Assembly (NCBI GenBank): GCA_024196135.1
Contig: JAMQCK010000796.1
Span: 1 to 15,687, forward strand
Source: Pleurotus ostreatus/Saccharomyces cerevisiae fusant
Taxonomy: Eukaryota > Opisthokonta
Length of the DNA stretch: 15,687 bases
Reading direction: 5' to 3'
Below, one piece after another: positions 1 to 9,635 of the stretch (its first letter is position 1; each line of letters begins with the position of its first letter). The translations under genes and the position numbers were made by a program. The notes beneath the pieces were generated by a model that was given only the letters and a program-made list of their open reading frames with translations, was not told the origin of the DNA and searched no databases.

Positions 1-3000
1 ACGGGAGGGGACGACTGGGGTGGCGAGGTGGTAGAGGAGTGTCGCGTCGGAGGTGGAGAGGGCTCAACCCAGTCGTCGGCTATGTCGCCCGAGCCACCGA
101 GATCGTCGATGTGCATGTCATCGCAAATGTCCTTCGCACGGCCCTGCGGCTCTGGAATGGCGAACCGCGTATCGTGCGGACCTGGAGTGACAGGGTCTAC
201 ATTGTCCTCGTCTTCCGTACGCGACGTCGAGGTGGCCTCGCTGTCGTTGTCGTTGTCGTCCAGCGGAAGATCTTCCGACAAACGTCGAGCGTCAATCTTC
301 GGTTTGACCGGATTTGCCGCAGCCTCGCCCTCGAAGTCGACACCTTCTCCCTCTTCATCGGTCATCTCGCTCTCGTCGTCGTCGTAGATGAGCTCGTCCG
401 ACATAGACTCGACGTCAGATGGCATCCAGTTCGGCGGCTCGTCCTGCACGGTGAAGATGGCTTTGGGGAGCTGTGAGGAGTTCGTCAGCATTTGAAGGCC
501 ACTCTAGGGACGACGACGTACCTTGGACACACGAGCGCGCCAGTCCTCCCAATCTGCCCTATCCTTGCAAAGGAATCCGATGAGCATGCTCGGGTCGAGC
601 CCGCTCATCGGCATCTTGCGCACACGCTCGCAATGGAATGTGCGTGTCTCAGCTGAAGCAACATGAATATGCGAAGTCATAGGACACATCGTCTCACTCA
701 CCTGCAGTATACCCAGCGAGATAATGCGCCGCCAACGCCGGCGGCAGCGTCGGCGCCGTGCTATGCGGCGGAAGTGGTACATCGACCGGCTCCCTAGGAA
801 TGAACGGCGGAGGAAGAGGCGCCGCCACAGGCGTAGGCTCGTCTGCAACCGATGCTGACGACGCCGACGATGCCGCAGAGGCATTCGCCAGCGCTGCCGC
901 CAGATGCTGCGAGTGCCGGCGCTTGTGCTTCGACACCTTCCCGCCGCCTGCGTCGCTCTTCTCGACGTCGGTGTCAAACGATAGCCGCTTCTCCTTCTTG
1001 CTGCGCTTCTTGTCCGCCGTCGTCGCCGAGCGCGTCAGACCTTCCTTCGGAGGCGCCAGCGCGTCCTGGGAGTCTCCGGCCTCTGCCGCCTGCGTAGCCG
1101 GAGGTGTCTTTGAGGAGTGAGTATGGACCTCGAACGTAAGATCGAGACGACTCACCGCCGAAATCTTCACCTCCCCAACCTCGCGCAGCGGCACCGTCGG
1201 CCGCGCATGATGCGGATCCAGATAGAACAGATCCCCCGCTTGAGCGCCTACGAAGTAGTACGAGCTGCTTGGCCTCCCGCCCGCGATGCCTAGAGACTGC
1301 GGGAAGGTGTAGAGTTGCTGGACGTAGTATCAGTACTTGGATAAGCCTTCCACTCGGATAGAATCTAACCTTGATCGTATCGTAGTAGATCGGGTTCACC
1401 CCATCCAAGCCCAGTCGTATGCCCAACAGCACAAGCACTGGCTGATCGCCCCACTCGCGCTCGCGCTCCTTCTGCCGCCGCTTCGACGCTTGGGACGATG
1501 TGTCGTCGCGTCGCTCGCGCCGCTTGTTCGTGCCGCGCTGACTACCGCCCGACATGACCGACGTGCCGGTGAAAGACGTGCGCGACGAGGTGTACCAAGA
1601 CGTTGACGGGCTCAATTGGTGCGACGAGCGCGATGAGGCAGAGGAACCAGCTGAAAAGGGCTGCTGCTGGCGGTTGAAGGAGCTGGGAGCGTGGCCGTAG
1701 GAGGACGAAGGCGAGTGGCTGTGAGACGATGACTGCCCCCGATGATGATGCCCATGCGACCCCGGAACAGGCTGCTTGTGCGACTTCATCGTCGAATGAG
1801 GCTTAAGAAGGCCGTCAGCACCTTTGCTCCCTACGCAACTACGGCCAGACGACTCACCGAATGCGGCTGCGACGCATACGCCTTCTCCTGCTGGACCAGC
1901 CTCGGCGAATGACTCGCGCCAAACACCTGCGTCTGATACACCACCCCATCCTCCGCGATCGCCACGCCCAATCCCGCATCTGGGTAAGCATTGACGAGCG
2001 CCTTGATTGCTCCCGCCGCCGTGCTCGGGCCGAACCACTGACCGACGTCCTTCCCAAGCGCCCGCCCCGCGAGCGCCATGCGGTGTACACTGAAGGGCGC
2101 GGAGGGAGATGGAGAGTCGAGGAAGAGCGAGATGAGGTGGATGTAGAGTGCGAGGCTTTGGTGCTCGGGCGTGAGGGCGAGGGCGGGACGATCGGGAGGA
2201 GGTCGGACGTCGGGTGGTGGTTGGAGGTCATGTACGGAGAGGGGCGCTTCTCGGTAGTGACGGTGATCGACGCCGCGGCGGTACTCGACGCCTTGACGCG
2301 GATGATGGTGGTCGAAGGACTTGCGGGTGTCGGTAGAAGGTGCACGAGGATCGGAGTCGGGAGTGGTAGATGGTAAAGTGAACGGAAGTCCGCGACCGAG
2401 GATAGCGTCTGCATCTGGTCGGCGCCATTCTAGGGAGCTCCAGATCAGACAAGTCGCATAGCCTGAAAGACGAGCACGCACCTCTACCCATCCAGGCGAC
2501 CACAAGCGCATTCGCCAACAAGCTCTGCCCCGTCCTCAACATACAGCCCCAACCCGCATCGCTCGTCAGTCCGCGCCTGCCCGTAAGCGCGCTCGTCAAC
2601 GTCGACAGCGCCCCCTTCGACGGTTCCTGTACATTCGCGTCAGTCATCCGATCATCTGTTTGTGAGCCCACCATGCACTCGACGCGCTCGCCCTTCATGC
2701 ACTCCGCTCCCATCATGCACTTCAACCCGTCATGCACTTCAACCCGTCATGCACCTCGAGCCCATCACGTCCTTGAATCCCATCGAACCCAAACTCACCT
2801 TCTCCTTCCCCATCGGACTCGCCCGCTTCACGCTCCTCCTCCCCAGCACCTCCGTATCCGTCACCGCCCCCGCACCAGCCGCCTCCTTCCCCCTCCACCA
2901 CCGCTTCATGCTTCCCGTCGCGTAGGATGGGCCATCGTCGACGTCGGTGAAGGGTATGTCTGGTCCATCACCTCTGCGTGCGTCCGCGATGTCGCCTCTG

Positions 3001-4936
3001 CGGGCGTCTGCGATGTCGTCTGCTCGTACGACATCAGGTAGAGGATTGACGTAGATGCCCCGGCCGGGGTCGTAAGACGATCGAGTCGAGTCTTGGAGAG
3101 ATCCTCGCCGGCCGTCCGGTACGCCGCGACTCGAGCCCGATGCGCTTCTCCCAAGCGTGGCGTTTAGATCCAAATCATGACCTGCATTTTAGTTAGCAAA
3201 GTATTATGTATACCAATCCGCAATATGATGACTGCTCCCAACCCCAAGCCACACTCACCATTCATCTCCTCCGCCTCCAAAAACGCCTCCATCGCCGCAA
3301 CCAGATCTTCCACGCTCCGCACGGGCTCGAGCTCCTCGAGCGCCATGTCGCGGATCGGGGCAAAGCCGGAGCGGTAGGTGAGCCATCTGGGGGATAGTGG
3401 GTTAGTGGGTTAGTGGGGGTTGGGGAAGAGGGGTGAGGAGGGGAGAGGGCGAGGAGGGGGAGAGGGCGAGGAGGGGGAGAGGGCGAGGAGGGGGAGAGGG
3501 CGACGAGGGGGACAAAGGGGGAGAAGGAGACGGAGGGGAAAAGGAGACGGAGGGGCGAAGGCGACGGAGGGGAAAAGGAGACGGAGGGGCGAAGGCGACG
3601 GAGGGGAGAGGGCGAGAAGGGGGGAGAGGGCGAGGAGGAAAGGAGGGTGGGAGAAGAAGCGTGGGAAGGGGAGAGAGGGAGGGGAGGGGGCGAGGAGGGT
3701 GGGGAGAAGGAGAATGATTAAGTGAAGCGAGGATACGCACAATCGACTCGCGAAATCACTGAAGAACTCCTGCGGCCACCCCGACGCCGCAGCGATCGCC
3801 TCTATAGACGTCGGCGACAAACTCGGATCGCCCCCCAGCACAACACCGCCAGCAAGCACGACAGACGAAGCGGAAGCAGACGGTTGCAGCGACGGCGTCG
3901 ACGCGTGCGCGGAGGGCGAGATGCCCAGGATCGAGCCCCGCGTTGGTGACGCGGGGGCGTGGAAGGAGGACGGAGGGGATCCGGCGCCCCCGATGGCGCC
4001 AGAAATTGTCGGCGAGCGGCGCTTGGTGGCGGATCGGATGATGGAGGAGCGCTTCTCCTTCTCCTTGGGTGAGGCGGGGGGTTGTTTGAACTGCGCGTCG
4101 ACGGGGGAGAGCCGGTCGCTGCTCGTCGTGCGCGAGTTTGGGGGCCGCGTGGCGAGATCGGACGGTCGTTCGCCGAAGTCAGATATGGGCGCGAGCCCCT
4201 CGACGGGCGGGAAGCCGGGGTGTTGGATGCCCATGATCCAGATATCCTCCGTGCAGCCGTCGGGCTTCGCGTCGCTGTCCAGCAAGAAGCGCATCGCCTT
4301 GTCGAGCGAGCTCTTCCCGTGGCGCGCGGCGGTCATCAGCGCGTTATTACTGAGAATCCCGCGCTTTGAGGGCGACGCCTTGCTCGGTGAGACGAGCACC
4401 TGCGGCGGGGACGCCGACGACGAGGACGTCATGTGCGAGAACCAGCCCGAGAGGCGCGAGGGGAGGTCCGTCACAGATAAGCGCGAGCCGGTGCTGGAGG
4501 TCGACGCGTACAGGCTGTTCGTGTGCGCGTAGGTGGTCCCCGGGGCGTACGAGGCGCTCGCGTAGACGGGGATCGGCGGGGAGGTGGCGGGCTGGAAGTC
4601 GGAGCGCGGCCGCTCCGCGCGCGTCATCGTGCGCGGGCGGGGCACGGGCGGGGGCGAGGGCGCGGACTCAATGATGACGGGCGAGTCGTCCGTGTCCGCG
4701 TCCGCGAGGTCCTCGTCGGAGAGCGCGAGGGAGCCCACGTCCGCGGGGCGGGGCGTGGGCTCGCCGGATTCGAGGCCCGCATTCGGCATAGGGGTGGTGT
4801 CGAGGGGCGTGGGGGACGCGCGGGTGGTGCTGACGGTGGCCTCAGCGGAGAGGGACTTGGAGCGGTCGCGGTTCTTGTGGAAGAGCTTGGGCAGCTTCTG
4901 CGGCGTCGTGTGGGACTTGCCGCCGTTGGATGGCAT
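1..4936 (-). CDS. ATG4: ATG4 autophagy cysteine protease (peptidase C54), 3' end outside window
   Basis: ATG4 cuts the C-terminal tail from ATG8 to expose its glycine and later delipidates ATG8-PE; it acts in the cytosol. Hand-spliced minus-strand exons: 4936-3741, 3386-3259, 3181-2799, 2626-2482, 2429-1858, 1801-1370, 1317-1156, 1107-702, 652-522, 470 to beyond 1; all phases join. The exon 8 acceptor could instead give a start at 1089. Visible: about 1341 residues. Family blocks: [10 protein letters not shown] near residue 232; [19 protein letters not shown] with catalytic Cys about 597; the [20 protein letters not shown] block in exon 5; [10 protein letters not shown] with the Asp/His pair about 986/988; [20 protein letters not shown] in exon 9. 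Start chosen at 4936, where the [12 protein letters not shown]-terminus begins; an in-frame start at 5053 would add 39 unlikely residues. It is much longer than yeast or human ATG4 because of Ser/Pro/His-rich inserts and an acidic C-terminal tail. Exon 3 holds a DIADARRG duplication. The identification is firm; exon edges are inferred. Confidence 0.95.
2672..2764 (-). repeat. 17-bp tandem repeat in ATG4 intron 3
   Basis: The plus strand shows CATGCACTTCAACCCGT units starting at 2672, 2696, 2714, 2731 and 2748. The last three are exactly 17 bp apart and the two earlier ones are diverged, at 24 and 18 bp spacing. The array lies inside intron 3 of ATG4 (2627-2798), which at 172 nt is about three times as long as most introns of this gene. 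Expansion of the array probably explains the extra length. Confidence 0.8.
3420..3720 (-). repeat. Polypurine 17-bp minisatellite filling ATG4 intron 1
   Basis: Intron 1 of ATG4 (3387-3740, 354 nt) is almost pure purine on the plus strand and therefore pyrimidine on the transcript strand. Two phased blocks have the same 17-bp period. Four copies of GAGGGCGAGGAGGGGGA start at 3445, 3462, 3479 and 3496. Five copies of a GAGACGGAGGGG unit start at 3527, 3544, 3561, 3578 and 3595, with alternating AAAAG and CGAAG ends. Open reading frames across the array on both strands are composition artefacts. A perfect donor (GTGCGT) and a CCCCCAG acceptor flank it and restore the conserved [13 protein letters not shown] sequence. 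Confidence 0.9.
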
Positions 4937-6047
4937 GCTGGGGCGGTGGGAGGGGTCGTGGGGGTGGTGAGGAGGGCGGAGGTGGGCAGATGCGACGCGT
5001 CGATAGGTGGATCTGGGATATGTCGGTGAGCCCGTGCGCGCGAGAAGATTCACACCGGCGGGGACACACCTCGCGTTTTGTTAGCGCAGACGGTCAGGAG
5101 CGCGTCAAGGCTCGTGCTTTAGGCGCGGTGTCCGTGTCCCAAGTCCTCAGCGTCGTTGTTGGACAGGCCGGAGATGAAAGCCGTCGTCGACTCGGACGTC
5201 ACCGGTGTCGGTGCGCGGGCTCGCGGACTCGCAGTCGCGGTGCGTCTCGGTCAATCGCGCCTCTGCAGACGAGATGGTGGAATAAGTTAGCGTCTCGTGG
5301 ACGGGGGAAACGTGGTGAATGATGAGCTCGACGTCGTGCTCGTCGCGCGGGACAACGACGAATCTGTTGTTCCATGTTTGCCATCGCCTCGTCCCACGTG
5401 GTGATCCCATCATTGCGGACGTCCGAGGACTTCGAGTGGCGAACCCTCCTGCGTCCGGCCTTCATCTCGGCTATCCTTCTGAATCTTTGTTCTGAACGTT
5501 GGGTCGCACTGGCCGGTCCTCTCTCTTGGTGTTGATGAGGCTTTGGTCATTCGTTGTGTCACCTTCAATGGACTCTCCCAGTGCCACGCTACCTCTCACC
5601 CATTGTCATGGAAATAGTCCCCGGAGTCTAAGATATCTACAAGGCTATCTCTCTTATATTGAATGCAGACCGTGACAGTCAACGCTCCTCTGATCTGTGG
5701 CAATCGAGCGGAAGATGTCCCGTATACGAGCGTTTTCTATGGCATTCAACATCAGCGCTCGCGTTCTCTTCTCTATGATTGGCCCATATATAGCTTCGGA
5801 AATCCGCTCGCGAATGCTCAGCTATGGCTATCTTTATCCGTCGCAGCCGGGCTCCTGAGGCTGTTTGCCTGCTAGAGCCCCGCAGGTCTTCGCGCGGAGG
5901 TCACTGCCTCAGACTGTGCTAACAACAGAAGGCGCGTCGTCTTGTTGTATGACTATATCAATGTTGGTACTCACCTTAACATGCAAGAAGACTTGTTGTG
6001 ACTTGTCGTTGTGCGCTGCGCTCGGGACCATGCAGTTGACCCTGATG
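4937..6047. other. Divergent intergenic region, no supported gene
   Basis: This separates minus-strand ATG4 from plus-strand gene A and should hold the ATG4 promoter and 5' UTR plus distal gene A control sequence. No open frame here has both a start and a convincing splice pattern. A minus-strand frame at 5147-5413 looks mildly protein-like but has no recognisable domain. TATA-like stretches with no identified gene lie near 5654 and 5787, the latter preceded by an inverted CCAAT box (ATTGG at about 5778). Confidence 0.5.
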
Positions 6048-6096
6048 TGACTCATGTCTTTTGTTCAGAATTTGGATGGTCTGCTCGCGTATATAA
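6048..6096 (+). promoter_or_regulatory. Core promoter of gene A: TGACTCA plus TATATAA
   Basis: TGACTCA at 6048-6054 is a perfect AP-1/Gcn4-type bZIP site, and TATATAA lies at 6090-6096, 42 bp further on. The start codon follows 115 bp after the TATA box. The same pair with almost the same spacing precedes paralogue B, and a similar T-rich TTTTGTTC stretch lies between the two boxes in both. This supports a functional duplicated promoter. Which factor binds is inferred only from the site. Confidence 0.65.
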
Positions 6097-6210
6097 GGAT
6101 GCGCTCCAACGCTGCCGCATCACCGTCAAAGCGCCTCATCGCTTCACGCTCCACAATTCTACTCGCACCGTTCATTTATCCTATAGTTCACTTCACAACC
6201 CTTTAGCACC

Positions 6211-7244
6211 ATGTCCTCCGAACGTCAACGCTCTATGAACAGCAGCGAGCCTTCCGCAAATCACGGCTCAGCTCAGCCCACACGCGTCGTTTTGCCCCAC
6301 TTTTCGGACATCCTGCAGCCGCGATCTACAGCGCCGCCAGTCGTAGATAGACGTACCGACGCCCCTCCGTATCCACCTCAGGGTAACTCCCGTTACCCAC
6401 AGCACACCTCCCATCGCGCCCCTCAGTACACGAACTTGGACTCCTCCGAATTCCCTTTCGCTTTCGCCCTGGACGCACCAACAGCCGACGCGGTGTAAGT
6501 ACCGTCATCCCGCTACACATCGCCGCATCTCACCCCCACCCCAGCACACCCTACATCCCAGACGCCGCCCCGCGCCGCCGCCACATCGCCCCGTGGCAGA
6601 TAACGGGCCCCACCACAAAACTCGTCCCCCATCACATCCCCCTCATCACCCCCGCCAGACTCACCACCCACGACGACCTCGCCATCTTCGCCGGGCCCGC
6701 ATCGCCCCTGCCCACCGCGACCTTCGCCCCGACCATCGACCTCGGCGAGCTCCTGTATTTCTATGGCTTAAGCATCCCCCCGCGCCAGCAAACCTTCCGC
6801 CCCACATCGTACTTGCAGAAAGAATGCTGTCTCGCCGTGCTCGGGGAGCGCCAGTGCCGCATCAGCCTCGGAAAACACCGTCGCGCGGACGGCAGCTTCG
6901 ACTACCATGTCGGGCTCGGCCAGCGCCGCTGCGCGTGGCACCGATGCCCCTTCGTCGTCCCGCACGAGGTCGGGGACGACCAAGCGTCCAGCGCGCTCTC
7001 CACGCATATGGCGCTCGCGCATTTCGAGCAGTCGCTGGTGTGCCCGCTGTGCAAGCGGGCGCTGAAGGTCGCGAAGGAGAGCGAGTTTAGGGCAGACGAC
7101 GTGATTGTGCGGCATTTGGTAACGGGGCTTTGCTTGGGGCTGGCGAAGTATGCGATTGAGAAGGCTAAACCCATCCCTCGCCCGAATTTGGGCGCGGACT
7201 CGGGGGTCGTGGAAGGGGAAGACGTGGCGCGCTTCCGAGCTTGA
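6211..7244 (+). CDS. Gene A: uncharacterised Cys/His-cluster protein, tandem paralogue of gene B
   Basis: Two exons, 6211-6494 and 6545-7244, joined by a 50-nt phase-2 intron (donor GTAAGT, acceptor CCCCAG), give 327 residues. The start is the first ATG after the TATA box. Residues 1-110 are Pro/Ser-rich and probably disordered. From about residue 113 (WQI) the protein aligns with gene B to the end. Twelve Cys/His are shared at identical spacing: C190-x8-C-x6-H-x9-H, C224-x4-C-x19-H-x4-H and C261-x2-C-x20-H-x5-C. These suggest three zinc-binding sites, the middle one resembling a C2H2 finger. There is no signal peptide or membrane segment. I do not recognise the family. A role in nucleic-acid or protein binding is a guess from the zinc-like pattern. 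The gene model is well supported by the paralogue comparison. Confidence 0.85.
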
Positions 7245-7286
7245 ATTCCAGCGGTGGGTCGATGAGACCTTGATCCTAATGCGAGT

Positions 7287-7322
7287 CTGAGGATTGTACT
7301 CTAGCTGAGGATTGTGCTCTAG
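7287..7322 (+). repeat. 18-bp direct repeat in the 3' region of gene A
   Basis: CTGAGGATTGTACTCTAG (7287-7304) is followed immediately by the same 18 bases with one change (A to G) at 7305-7322. It starts 42 bp after the stop codon of gene A and is followed by an AATATATAGA stretch. It is absent from the same position after gene B, so it arose after the duplication or was lost in B. No function is visible. Confidence 0.8.
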
Positions 7323-7417
7323 CTACACAATATATAGAGATGTTCTTGATGGTGCAAGAGGAAGGGCCAAAATACGAATATGCGAGGCTGGAATTGTGAC
7401 GAATATGAACCCGAACC

Positions 7418-7429
7418 GTGACTCGTCAC
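7418..7429. promoter_or_regulatory. Inverted-repeat element GTGACTCGTCAC downstream of gene A
   Basis: GTGAC and GTCAC arms flank a 2-bp centre. The element sits 174 bp after the stop of gene A in a longer context (CGAACC before it; ACGCG-rich sequence and a GCGTGGCG-like motif after it). The same context recurs 149 bp after the stop of gene B. It resembles a bZIP-type dyad. It could be a distal control site for the next gene or a passively duplicated flank. Confidence 0.45.
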
Positions 7430-7941
7430 ACGCGTGCTATCGACACGCGAGCACGACGCGTGGCGTCCCGCTCTTAAGGCGACTTTCATTCGCGCACTGT
7501 GCAGCTTATTCAGGCCTGAATCCCCCCGCCTGACATGCTTTCTGTCTCTCCCACACGACCACTGAAGAGCGTTGCTCATGGCTTTGACCAGGCTATGCGC
7601 ATACCACTTCCTGTTGCTGGGCGCCCATCGCGATCGACTTTCTTCCAGGCACAGCCAGGACCTTGCTCACTGCACTATCTACTCTGCACTCGACGACGAC
7701 TCTTTCGACTCTGTATGAGGACGCGTACGTGCTCACCGTCGGGGCCACTTGGTCCGTGCATAATCACAACACAGCCTGTCATTTCGTCTACCCTCGCCCT
7801 TCCTTTGTCCTTCAGCTTAACCGTCTATCACAGCCCCCGAACTTGTAGATAGCGGAGCGCTCTCCGGCGCCATGACCATGCATGTTATGTTATGGCCGCT
7901 CTGACCGACTCAGCGCTTATCGTACACAAGAAGACCCGAGA

Positions 7942-7989
7942 TGACTCACATGTTTTTGTTCGCAGTGTCTTTGTCGTTCGGGTATATAA
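7942..7989 (+). promoter_or_regulatory. Core promoter of gene B: TGACTCA plus TATATAA
   Basis: TGACTCA lies at 7942-7948 and TATATAA at 7983-7989, 41 bp further on, with a TTTTTGTTC stretch between them. This matches the gene A promoter almost base for base in layout. The start codon of gene B is 127 bp after the TATA box. Conservation of both boxes and their spacing between paralogues whose 5' leaders have diverged argues that they matter. Confidence 0.65.
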
Positions 7990-8115
7990 CGCGAATGACG
8001 CGCAGTCTACTCGGGCGCGCGCCTTCTGACGGACCTATCTCTTCTCACAGGAGAGCTTGTCACTTCTCACCTAACGACTAGTACTCATCCCCCACGCTCT
8101 CAGCCACTCAACGTC

Positions 8116-9635
8116 ATGTCGGCCGGACATCAACACTGGAAGCAGCCGCCCGCGAGCGTGGAGCGACCATCCACAGGTCAGGGGCAGCCAGCGGCGAACT
8201 GGGAGCACGACCCGCCTGACTCTGCTCGCGCCGTCGTGCATGGGTCTTATGGATCAACTGTTCCACAAGCTCCTGACGGCGACCAATATGGACCTACTCG
8301 CTTCCACGCGCAACCGACTCACTCCTACACGCAACCTGCGCACTCCTACGCTCAACCGACTCAATCTCACGCGCAACCTACTCGCTTCTACGCTCAACCA
8401 CCTGGCGCTATGCTCTCCCAATCCCCTCACATCGTCCCGCCCCCATCGATCCCGATCGCTCTTCCTCCTCTCTCCGAGATCATGCGCTCCCGGCCTCCAG
8501 ATTCGCTTTCGGCCTCCTTGCCCTCGTCCGTGATGCCGGGAGTCATGTCCGCGCCGACGAGCGCTGCAGTGTGAGTCGCTCACGACAACTGTTTCTCCCT
8601 CGCGCCCACAAACTCTCCCTCGCGACCATAACTTCTCACCGCATCCACAAATTCTTCCTCGCGTCCCCAAATTCTCCCTCGCGTCTGCAATTCCTCCCCC
8701 GCGCCGACGTAGCTGACTTTTACTGTAGTGCAGGCCTCGTAGTGCGTGCTGTGACGCGACACGATATAGAAAACCCGCCGCAACGTAGGGTTGTTCCACC
8801 GCTGCAACTTAGGAGGGAAGAGCCGCAACTTGGGACGGAAGCAGCGCATCCTAGAGAACCTCGGCAACACCGCGCTGAGGACCCGCCTCGACGTCATGCA
8901 GACCAGCCCCCGTCACGCCACCTTGAACACCCGCGCCACCATGTTGAACACCCGCCTCGCCATGTTGAACACCCGCCTCAACGCCACGGGCCCAAACTGT
9001 GGCAAATCATCCTGCCGACGTCGAAAATCCTGCCCGAACATATGGACCTTCTGACTGGGATTATTCGCAAGCGCGCCGACCTCGCCGTGCTCGCAGGACC
9101 CGCTTCGCCCTTGCACACAGTCGTCTTCTCGCCCGACATCGACCTCGCTGGGCTGCTTCGCTTCTACCGCATGGCCTTGCCGGAGAACAAACAGGTATTC
9201 CTCGCAGGATCCCCGCTTTCTTCATGTCAGGTCTTTCTGGGGCGCGACTTATGCCAGAAGCACCTCAGCGCGCACCGCCTGCGAGACGGGGACTACGACT
9301 ACCACGTCAAGATCGGTCAGCGGCTCTGCACGTGGCTTCAATGTCGGTTCTCCGTCTCCCTCAACACTGAAGACGAGAACGCGTACCTCACACTATGTGC
9401 GCATATGGCGGCGAGGCACTTTGGGCTGACCCCGATGTGCCCGCTCTGTAGGCGTGTCTTGCGTGTCCCTGAGGACGCCAAATGGGAGGCGTACGATCTG
9501 ATTAAGAAGCATTTAATGACTGGCCTTTGTCTCGAACTCGCGAAGCATGCCATCAACACAGTGGCGAAGCCTGTCCCTCGTCCAGTTTTGGATGCAGATG
9601 ACGGGCTTGCGCCCATCGCCACCCGGTCTGGATAA
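8116..9635 (+). CDS. Gene B: uncharacterised Cys/His-cluster protein with tandem-repeat linkers, paralogue of gene A
   Basis: Exons 8116-8570 and 8729-9635 are joined by a 158-nt phase-2 intron (donor GTGAGT; GCTGAC branch-like site; acceptor CTGTAG) and give 453 residues. The intron position and phase match gene A. The acceptor five bases downstream (GTGCAG) is excluded because it breaks the frame. The N-terminal half is Pro/Gln/His-rich with two heptad arrays absent from A. From about residue 243 (WQI) it aligns with A; over the last 105 or so residues roughly 45% are identical by eye. The twelve Cys/His recur with the same spacing: C318/C327/H334/H344, C352/C357/H377/H382 and C389/C392/H413/C419. 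A shared TGLCLxLAK stretch follows. The function is unknown. The higher conservation of the domain than of the linkers suggests selection on it. Confidence 0.85.
8293..8397 (+). repeat. Five 21-bp repeats encoding PTxSYAQ-like heptads in gene B exon 1
   Basis: Five in-frame 21-bp units encode PTRFHAQ, PTHSYTQ, PAHSYAQ, PTQSHAQ and PTRFYAQ, followed by PPG. The fixed residues are Pro1 and Gln7, with an aromatic or His at position 5 and mostly Ser at position 4. The pattern is a low-complexity linker that differs from the RNA polymerase II tail repeat. Gene A has no counterpart. Confidence 0.85.
8602..8700 (+). repeat. 20-bp tandem repeat inside the gene B intron
   Basis: Five head-to-tail units start at 8602, 8622, 8641, 8661 and 8681. 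They are 20 bp long except the second, which is 19. The consensus is close to GCGTCCACAAATTCTCCCTC. They occupy most of the 158-nt intron, whereas the matching intron of gene A is only 50 nt. The array ends just before the branch-like GCTGAC and the acceptor. Confidence 0.8.
8911..8973 (+). repeat. 21-bp repeats encoding HPPRHVE-like heptads in gene B exon 2
   Basis: Three 21-bp units (8911, 8932 and 8953), plus a partial fourth, share a TTGAACACCCGC core and encode HPRHHVE/HPPRHVE-type heptads. They lie just before the conserved WQI start of the domain shared with gene A, in a His/Pro/Arg-rich linker that A lacks. Confidence 0.75.

Noticed and set aside
3402..3740. Long Pro/Ser (minus) and Gly/Arg (plus) open frames over the repeat tract
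   Set aside because: They are composition artefacts of the 17-bp polypurine array. The ATG4 reading is restored only if this stretch is spliced out.
5147..5465. Overlapping minus-strand frames upstream of ATG4, one containing RFVVVPRDEHDVELIIHHVS, with a GCTAAC branch-like site and TCTGCAG acceptor-like site near 5265-5290
   Set aside because: Mildly protein-like, but no suitable donor, no domain and no supporting paralogue. It may be part of the ATG4 5' leader, and was not called as a gene.
5663..6050. Plus-strand frames before gene A
   Set aside because: They lie upstream of the TATA box shared with gene B and have no counterpart upstream of B, so they are treated as promoter sequence.
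7535..7852. Plus-strand frame of 105 codons between genes A and B
   Set aside because: It sits in the promoter region of gene B, has no domain, and its residue make-up looks random.
8254..8897. Minus-strand frames of 105-181 codons opposite gene B
   Set aside because: They are shadows of the 20-21 bp repeats, whose bias keeps several frames open. The plus-strand model is fixed by alignment to gene A.
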